Source of the DNA: an uncultured Bartonella sp.
GTDB lineage: Bacteria > Pseudomonadota > Alphaproteobacteria > Rhizobiales > Rhizobiaceae
DNA length: 29,901 nt
Direction of reading: 5' to 3'
NCBI GenBank assembly: GCA_946481695.1
Contig: CAMLON010000020.1
Span: forward strand, 1-29,901
Below the pieces are notes generated by a model. That model was not told where the DNA came from, made no database searches, and saw only the letters and a list, made by a program, of their open reading frames with translations. Below, piece after piece: positions 25,233 to 29,901 of this stretch. Position numbers and translations under genes: made by a program. Position 1 is the stretch's first letter. Every line of letters starts with the position of its first letter.

Positions 25233-26480
25233 TTAAACTTTTGTATTGGCCGAAATACGATCCGGATTCTGTTCTTTGATCCATTTGACAATAACATCCC
25301 GATCAGCTTCGCCTATCATATGGTCACTATCGACCATCGCTGCATCAACCTTTGCACCATTTTTCTTGAAAACAGACAATAATGCCGGTGCAAAAGGCGA
25401 ATAAAGCGCATCGTTTTTACCCGAAATAATCAAAATCCGATTTTTCGACAAATCATCTTTGCCCATATTGTCAATCACCGGCATGGAACGCATAAGAATG
25501 GCGCGGCGGGCAAAACCGGGATGGCGCATCATAATGACAGCAAGCAAATTCGCACCATTGGAATAGCCCACAAAAGTTGCCCGCGACAAATCGAAATGAT
25601 GATCTTCGGCAAGGTTTCCCATAAATTTTACAAAAGCATCGGCTTCACTACTTGCGTCTTTCTCGTCGAATTTTGTCGGCGTTATCTTTTTGAACCAGCG
25701 CGTTTCACCATTTTGCACAATGCGCCCGCGAATGCCGATGAGCGTTGCCTTCGGCCATATCGGGCGGGCAAAGGGAAAAAGCGTCGTTTCATCGCCACCC
25801 GAACCATGAAGCAGAATAACAACCTCCCCCGAAGGATGATCGCTACGGTCGATGCGATAAGTAAAATCCGGCAAATGAACAAGGTTCATTCGGCCTTCAC
25901 TGTTTTCCTGCATGAAAGTCTCTCCTGATGGCACGGTTTTTCCTGATGGTGGGGTTTTTCCTTTTGAAGCGTCGTCTTCATTTTCTCTTGAGACGGCTCT
26001 TCCATCCTGTTTTTGCATTTGCGGCACTTTAAAAAGGCCGGATTCGAGCGGCCGCGGAACCTTTGTGTTCACCGCTTCGGGCAGCGTTGCATTGATCGTA
26101 ATGAAAGGTGCTTTTCTTTTACTGTCGGGCGCAGTTCCAATAGTCCCCATTGCCGCTTTTTTAACCGGCAAACCCTTCTTTGAGACAACATGTAAATTTG
26201 CAGGCGTTTGCCTTTCAGCAGACTGAACAGCTGAAGTTTTCATGTTCCTTGGGGGCAAGCCCATTTGCCTGAAATTAATCTCTTCGGACATTTTGGCAGC
26301 AAGGGCAGTGCTGTTTTTCAAAAATTTATTGTCTGATGCAATAAATCCGGATGTTCCATTTTGTTGAGTTGTTGCCTGCGGCTCTACGGCCGCGGCCGAA
26401 AATGCGCTGTCACAAATAAAATTTGTTAAAACCAGCAGCAGAAATGCAAGAATAAAACCTGATCCCTTTTTCATAAACAT
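25233..26480 (-). CDS. Secreted alpha/beta hydrolase with long N-terminal linker
   Basis: The 415-residue protein has an N-terminal signal peptide (residues about 4-30, hydrophobic core ILAFLLLVLTNFI). About 165 residues of low-complexity linker rich in Lys, Ala, Pro, Thr and Ser follow, including a repeated PSGKT/PSGET. The last 210 residues form a carboxylesterase/phospholipase-type alpha/beta hydrolase: oxyanion segment LLHGSGGDETT, nucleophile Ser307 in GYSNGAN, Asp357 in SGKNDALYSP and His387 in DSDHMIG. It should hydrolyse an ester in the periplasm or outside the cell; the substrate is unknown. ATGs at 26480 and 26474 are both possible and neither has a clear ribosome binding site. The linker may be a flexible tether. 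Confidence 0.85.
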   Translation of the reverse strand: MFMKKGSGFILAFLLLVLTNFICDSAFSAAAVEPQATTQQNGTSGFIASDNKFLKNSTALAAKMSEEINFRQMGLPPRNMKTSAVQSAERQTPANLHVVSKKGLPVKKAAMGTIGTAPDSKRKAPFITINATLPEAVNTKVPRPLESGLFKVPQMQKQDGRAVSRENEDDASKGKTPPSGKTVPSGETFMQENSEGRMNLVHLPDFTYRIDRSDHPSGEVVILLHGSGGDETTLFPFARPIWPKATLIGIRGRIVQNGETRWFKKITPTKFDEKDASSEADAFVKFMGNLAEDHHFDLSRATFVGYSNGANLLAVIMMRHPGFARRAILMRSMPVIDNMGKDDLSKNRILIISGKNDALYSPFAPALLSVFKKNGAKVDAAMVDSDHMIGEADRDVIVKWIKEQNPDRISANTKV

Positions 26481-28290
26481 AATTTAAAAAACACGTTATC
26501 AGACTTTACCAATATAGGTGTTTCTTACGATTTCGGCAAAACAATTGGCAGTGATAACCTCGTTCACGGGTAAGGTTTAATCCGCTCCAAGAGGGCAATC
26601 ATCACGCCTTCCGGCGGCAGTCGTCATGCTTTCTTGAAGTGGCTGTTTCTTTTTCTACCAATGATTGACCAACTTTTCCCGCTTGCTTCCTATATTTTCT
26701 GAAACTCTTCCCCCACCGCTTAACTTTCTGTTTTCCGGTTTTTCCTTACCCCCCATGTTCTTCTTTTCTCCTCCATTGCGTCTCTATCATCTCCTTATCG
26801 TGTTGTCCATTTCACCTTTTTCTCCCACGTTCTACTGTCCGCTCGTATTCTTCATTCCTCACATCTTTTCTATTTCCCCTCTCTTCTATTTTCCCTTGCC
26901 TCTCGGCATCCTCATCGTCGCCTAATCCCTGCAACCGCATTGCAAGATTTGGCAATCATCAAGCACGCATGAACGTTGCCACCTCCCCGCCCACTGCTGC
27001 TCCCGCCCGTTTTGCTCCCCGCCACCTTGCTTTTACTTTTTACCTCCGCTTGTTTTTGCTCTATTCCCCTGTTTTCCATTCTCGATCGTCCGCTCGTTTT
27101 TTCGTCCGCTCGTTTTTATTGTTCTCCCACGCTTTTCAGTTTCCATATCTTTATTGCCTTATCTTCCATGTGTTCTTTTTTTCGCTATGGGCTTGATCTT
27201 CTGTTGACCTTGCTCATGCAATTTTGAAACACTTTTTCACAACTTTACCGTGTAATTTCTTTTACAAAACACTCGACAAGTGTTGACGCAAGTATCCTTT
27301 GCACTATTGTATTTTTACGGGTGGCATGCTCCTGAGGGTGGGTAACTTCTTTTCCGGTTCCTTCTTCTTTCCGGCTTTTTCCCTCACCCTTTTGCCACCT
27401 ATCATTTTTTCTTACCTTTGTTTTTGTCTCTCCTCTTTTCCCGTTTCACCCGACCTTCCTTTTTTCCTCGCCGCTCCCGTTGCCATGGTAATTGTTTGAT
27501 TTTCCACACTTTTCGTGCCGCTCTTTTTTCCCTGCGCTTCGTTTTGAATTTTTCTCGCCCTCCTCATTCACCTCTCTCATTTCTCATATTTCCAGCACCT
27601 TTATGTTTTCCCCGATTTCGGATATCAGCGGTTTTTTCCTGAAAACTCCGGAGCCCTCTATTCCTTTCGCCACCTCTCCGGCTTCTTCTTCCTCTTTATT
27701 GCCTTTCTTTTTTTCAACACCCCTTTTGCTATTTTGTTGCTCGCCACTTTATGAAACATTGCAATTTTCGAGGCAGGTTATCTTTTGCCGCCTTTTCGTA
27801 TAGAACTTTCTCACACACTGTCAGACTTGACGGCCAGACGAAAAGCCCAACGAAAAAAATGAGACGAACCGTGTCAGGCAAACCGGACTTTTTGCCTATT
27901 TTTCTCGCATAGGTTGTATTTTTTTAAAATCTTTGCCCTACATCCACACAGTTTTCCCCTGAACACTGGATAAAATATTCGGGAAAAGCATTGCAACAAA
28001 GCAGCCTGATTGATGGTTAGCCAAATAAATTAATGGCCAGACAGATGACAGCTTTTTTGAAGCTTGAAGGTGTCTCATCCTGTTGCACTTCTCAACAATC
28101 GCCAACAAAATTTTATTTCAAAATTTGCTCTGACATTTTTGTCCATCATCCGGCAACGGGTTTTGAAATGACGCTGACACAAAAGCCCTTTACAGAGAAA
28201 AAGCCATTTCTCACAGAAAGGTGAATTTTTTAACCCCGGATATAAGGAAAAAATTCTACAGACCATTAAAAAATTAAATTTTTCAGAGAG
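26481..28290. other. Long gene-free region with a polypyrimidine tract
   Basis: No gene is supported in about 1.8 kb. From about 26640 to 27780 the forward strand is strikingly pyrimidine-rich: by hand count, line 26761-26820 is about 82% C+T and line 27361-27420 about 85%. Forward frames in it encode only Phe/Leu/Ser/Pro strings, as any C/T-rich DNA would, and I reject them. A 16-bp tandem repeat (CGTCCGCTCGTTTTTT) lies at 27087-27117. From 27800 to 28290 the sequence returns to ordinary AT-rich spacer with short weak frames. Confidence 0.75.
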
Positions 28291-28476
28291 TTATATTTCT
28301 TTGCCGAAATGCAAAGCCATGCCCTTGCGCAAGGCTTCCACGCACAACATCTCGCGCAAAAATTCGTCATTCACATCGCATTCTGGCACATCGCATTCTG
28401 GCACATCGCATTCTGGATCATAAAGATGGAATTCTCTAACCGCCCGTTCAACCTCGAAAACACCCCATAACGTCAC
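28291..28476 (-). CDS. Possible small protein with in-frame pentapeptide repeat
   Basis: The 61-residue frame reads GVFEVERAVREFHLYD, then PECDV three times, then NDEFLREMLCVEALRKGMAL and HFGKEI. It looks more like real coding sequence than the open frames around it (charged, balanced, amphipathic). The start would be GTG at 28476 with GGAAA close upstream; no better start is visible. The three PECDV units come from a 15-bp DNA tandem repeat (28373-28417), so they are probably a recent expansion. I do not recognise the protein. It may be a fragment of a longer gene. Confidence 0.38.
   Translation of the reverse strand: MTLWGVFEVERAVREFHLYDPECDVPECDVPECDVNDEFLREMLCVEALRKGMALHFGKEI
28373..28417. 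repeat. 15-bp tandem repeat, three copies
   Basis: ACATCGCATTCTGGC is repeated at 28373, 28388 and 28403, the last base of the third copy differing. The unit is a multiple of three and keeps the reverse-strand frame open. Confidence 0.92.
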
Positions 28477-28815
28477 TTTCCGATGAAAGATATTGACGAA
28501 TCATAAAGATCAATCGTTGCATATTGTTGCAATGGTCAGTGATCCTTCAAACTCGCTATACTCACTCCCTAAAAACTGCCTTCGGCAAGCATAGGTTGTT
28601 TTGAACAATGAATACAACCAAATTCTTCTTTCTCGAAATTTTTCGCTTGAAAAGTTCCGGATGCATTGTTTTTTTTAAAACGTCTATCTGAAACCTGAAA
28701 AACCTTGAAAGTTCTACTTGAAACATTCTGCTATAGATTGAAAATGGAGAACTGATTTTTTAAAAAATCAGGGTGACCAAACGGGTGCACAACCAGATAA
28801 CCAGTCGGATATTTT
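28477..28815. other. Spacer upstream of the DUF4105 gene
   Basis: About 340 bp without a gene. It carries a perfect 20-base palindrome with arms CTGATTTTTT and AAAAAATCAG at 28752-28771, 45 bp before the next start. It also has a repeated TTGAAA near 28700-28745 that may belong to a promoter. Confidence 0.55.
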
Positions 28816-29865
28816 ATGCAAAAACTTCATTCCACTAACGGGCACACATCAAAACATATTCTGACACGCTTTTTCGGGCAGATTGCGCGTGCAATCTGGC
28901 TTATCTTTGCCTTTTTCATGCTGGTTTGGAGCCTGTTTGCATTTTTCTACCAGTTGCCATTCAATATGGCGGGCTTTGTTCTTGTTGCTGTTTTATGGCT
29001 TGTTGTCGGCATTTATGCACTTCTACTCGAATTTAAAAATCCATGGAAATCGCGCATTCTTTTGGCACTGATGTTTATCGGCGTTGTTATATGGTGGTCG
29101 TCAATCAAGCCGACACTTCACCGTGATTGGGCACCCGAACTTGCGCGCAGTGTCGAAGCCACATTCGACCCGATCAATCCCGATATTGTCCATCTTCAAA
29201 ACATTCGCAATTTCGAATGGCTTGCGCCTTACGAGGGAAAGGAAAACTGGGAAAACGGGACTTATAATGTCGATGATCTTGTCGGGCTTGATGTCTATTT
29301 ATCCTATTGGATGGGGCCCTATATTGCCCACACGCTTGTGGGCTTTACATTCAAGGATGGGCGCCATCTGGTGTTTTCTGCCGAAATCCGGCGCACAAAA
29401 GAGCAGAGCTTTTCTGCCATTGGCGGTTTTTTCAAAGAATTCGAATTGATCATGATTGCCGCGCCTGAAGAAGATATCATCAAATTGCGCACCGATATCC
29501 GGCATGAAAATGTTTATCGCTACCCGATCAATGTGGGTAAAGAAAAAATAAAAAACCTGTTTTTGAACTATCTTGAAACAGCCGACAAACTTGCCCATCA
29601 GGCGCGCTTTTATAACACCCTCACAGCCAATTGCACGACCGTGGTTTTCGATATGGCGCGCATTCTCGACCCCGGTATTCCGCTTGACTGGCGCATTCTC
29701 TTTTCGGGACAGCTCCCCTCCTATCTTTATGACCTCAAAGTGGTCAATACAGAAAAATCATTAAAAGAGCTTGTTGACGAAGCCCATATAAAGCCCCAGA
29801 TAAATGGCCGCCGTGACCAATATTCTGTTGATATCAGACGGGTGCAAAACACGAACGGCAATTGA
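28816..29865 (+). CDS. DUF4105 / Lnb N-terminal periplasmic domain membrane protein
   Basis: The 349-residue protein has three N-terminal membrane helices (about 26-45, 50-72 and 79-96). A large soluble domain follows with the DUF4105 pattern: AHTLVGFTFKDGRHLVFSAE (residues about 175-195), EIRRTKEQSFSAIGGFF, FELIMIAAPEEDII and ARFYNTLTANCTTVVFDMAR with the conserved Asn-Cys-Thr near 273. The conserved His and Cys suggest a cysteine-hydrolase-like fold, but the family's reaction is not established to my knowledge. The domain is probably periplasmic. The ATG at 28816 has a weak CGGAT leader, and a 20-base palindrome lies 45 bp upstream. The stop at 29865 is inside the window, so the gene is complete. 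Confidence 0.87.
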   Translation: MQKLHSTNGHTSKHILTRFFGQIARAIWLIFAFFMLVWSLFAFFYQLPFNMAGFVLVAVLWLVVGIYALLLEFKNPWKSRILLALMFIGVVIWWSSIKPTLHRDWAPELARSVEATFDPINPDIVHLQNIRNFEWLAPYEGKENWENGTYNVDDLVGLDVYLSYWMGPYIAHTLVGFTFKDGRHLVFSAEIRRTKEQSFSAIGGFFKEFELIMIAAPEEDIIKLRTDIRHENVYRYPINVGKEKIKNLFLNYLETADKLAHQARFYNTLTANCTTVVFDMARILDPGIPLDWRILFSGQLPSYLYDLKVVNTEKSLKELVDEAHIKPQINGRRDQYSVDIRRVQNTNGN

Positions 29866-29901
29866 CTCGGCGAAAACTAAACCGTATAAGCGCAAAAATT
29901 G

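Noticed and set aside
26665..27803. Several forward frames encoding Phe/Leu/Ser/Pro-rich, membrane-like peptides
   Set aside because: Any C/T-rich strand encodes such residues and lacks A-containing stops; no ribosome binding sites or family motifs are present.
28033..28266. Short frames on both strands
   Set aside because: Neither has a convincing ribosome binding site or family pattern, and both look like chance open frames in spacer sequence.

Overview
The window looks like chromosome from an alphaproteobacterium of the Rhizobiales, most likely a Bartonella-type genome. This rests on moderate GC, long AT-rich and repeat-rich spacers, and housekeeping genes of alphaproteobacterial type (metH, rsmI followed by a yraN homologue, pyrF, a cysteine-free mrp, an ArsR-type operator in front of metH). 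The genus is inferred from protein character and composition, not from a database match.

Left part (about 1-8188): a decayed prophage or phage-derived island. It holds a low-complexity reverse-strand ORF with a 106-bp duplication, then a forward-strand structural block with a P22-type portal, a scaffold-like protein and a major-capsid start. The capsid reading frame stops being capsid after about 60 residues and becomes the membrane tail of another protein. Next come an i-spanin, an out-of-frame o-spanin lipoprotein and a LydA-like holin. The head-completion, tail and most lysis genes that should lie between capsid and spanins are absent, which points to a large internal deletion. Small reverse-strand accessory genes follow: two hypotheticals, a frameshifted GNAT of the TacT type, and a small helix-turn-helix-like protein. 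An AT-rich spacer with hairpins and a 19-bp tandem array ends at a tRNA-Pro(CGG) gene. The tRNA 3' end faces the island, the usual geometry for tRNA-targeted integration.

Middle (8.8-18.7 kb): a large forward gene joins a mannose-1-phosphate guanylyltransferase to an AGE-type sugar epimerase/isomerase domain. Two small secreted proteins follow, one His/Pro/Tyr-rich on the reverse strand and one Cys-rich on the forward strand. A reverse-strand methionine operon holds metH, translationally coupled to a divergent pyrroline-5-carboxylate-reductase-like gene. A perfect 10-bp-arm palindrome overlapping a TTGACA box sits directly in front of metH and is a strong candidate operator. Then come a small membrane protein and a YraN/UPF0102 protein.

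Right part (19-29.9 kb): reverse-strand rsmI (TTG start), an acetyl-CoA hydrolase/CoA-transferase, pyrF, a lytic-transglycosylase lipoprotein, mrp and a secreted alpha/beta hydrolase. About 1.8 kb without a convincing gene follows; roughly 1.1 kb of it is about 80% pyrimidine on the forward strand. A possible small gene with an in-frame 15-bp repeat and a forward DUF4105/Lnb-N-type membrane protein close the window.

I do not see a clear new defence or mobile system. The most unusual items are the capsid-lysis fusion, the metH operator/operon with its ProC-like partner, the polypyrimidine tract and the family of spacer repeats.
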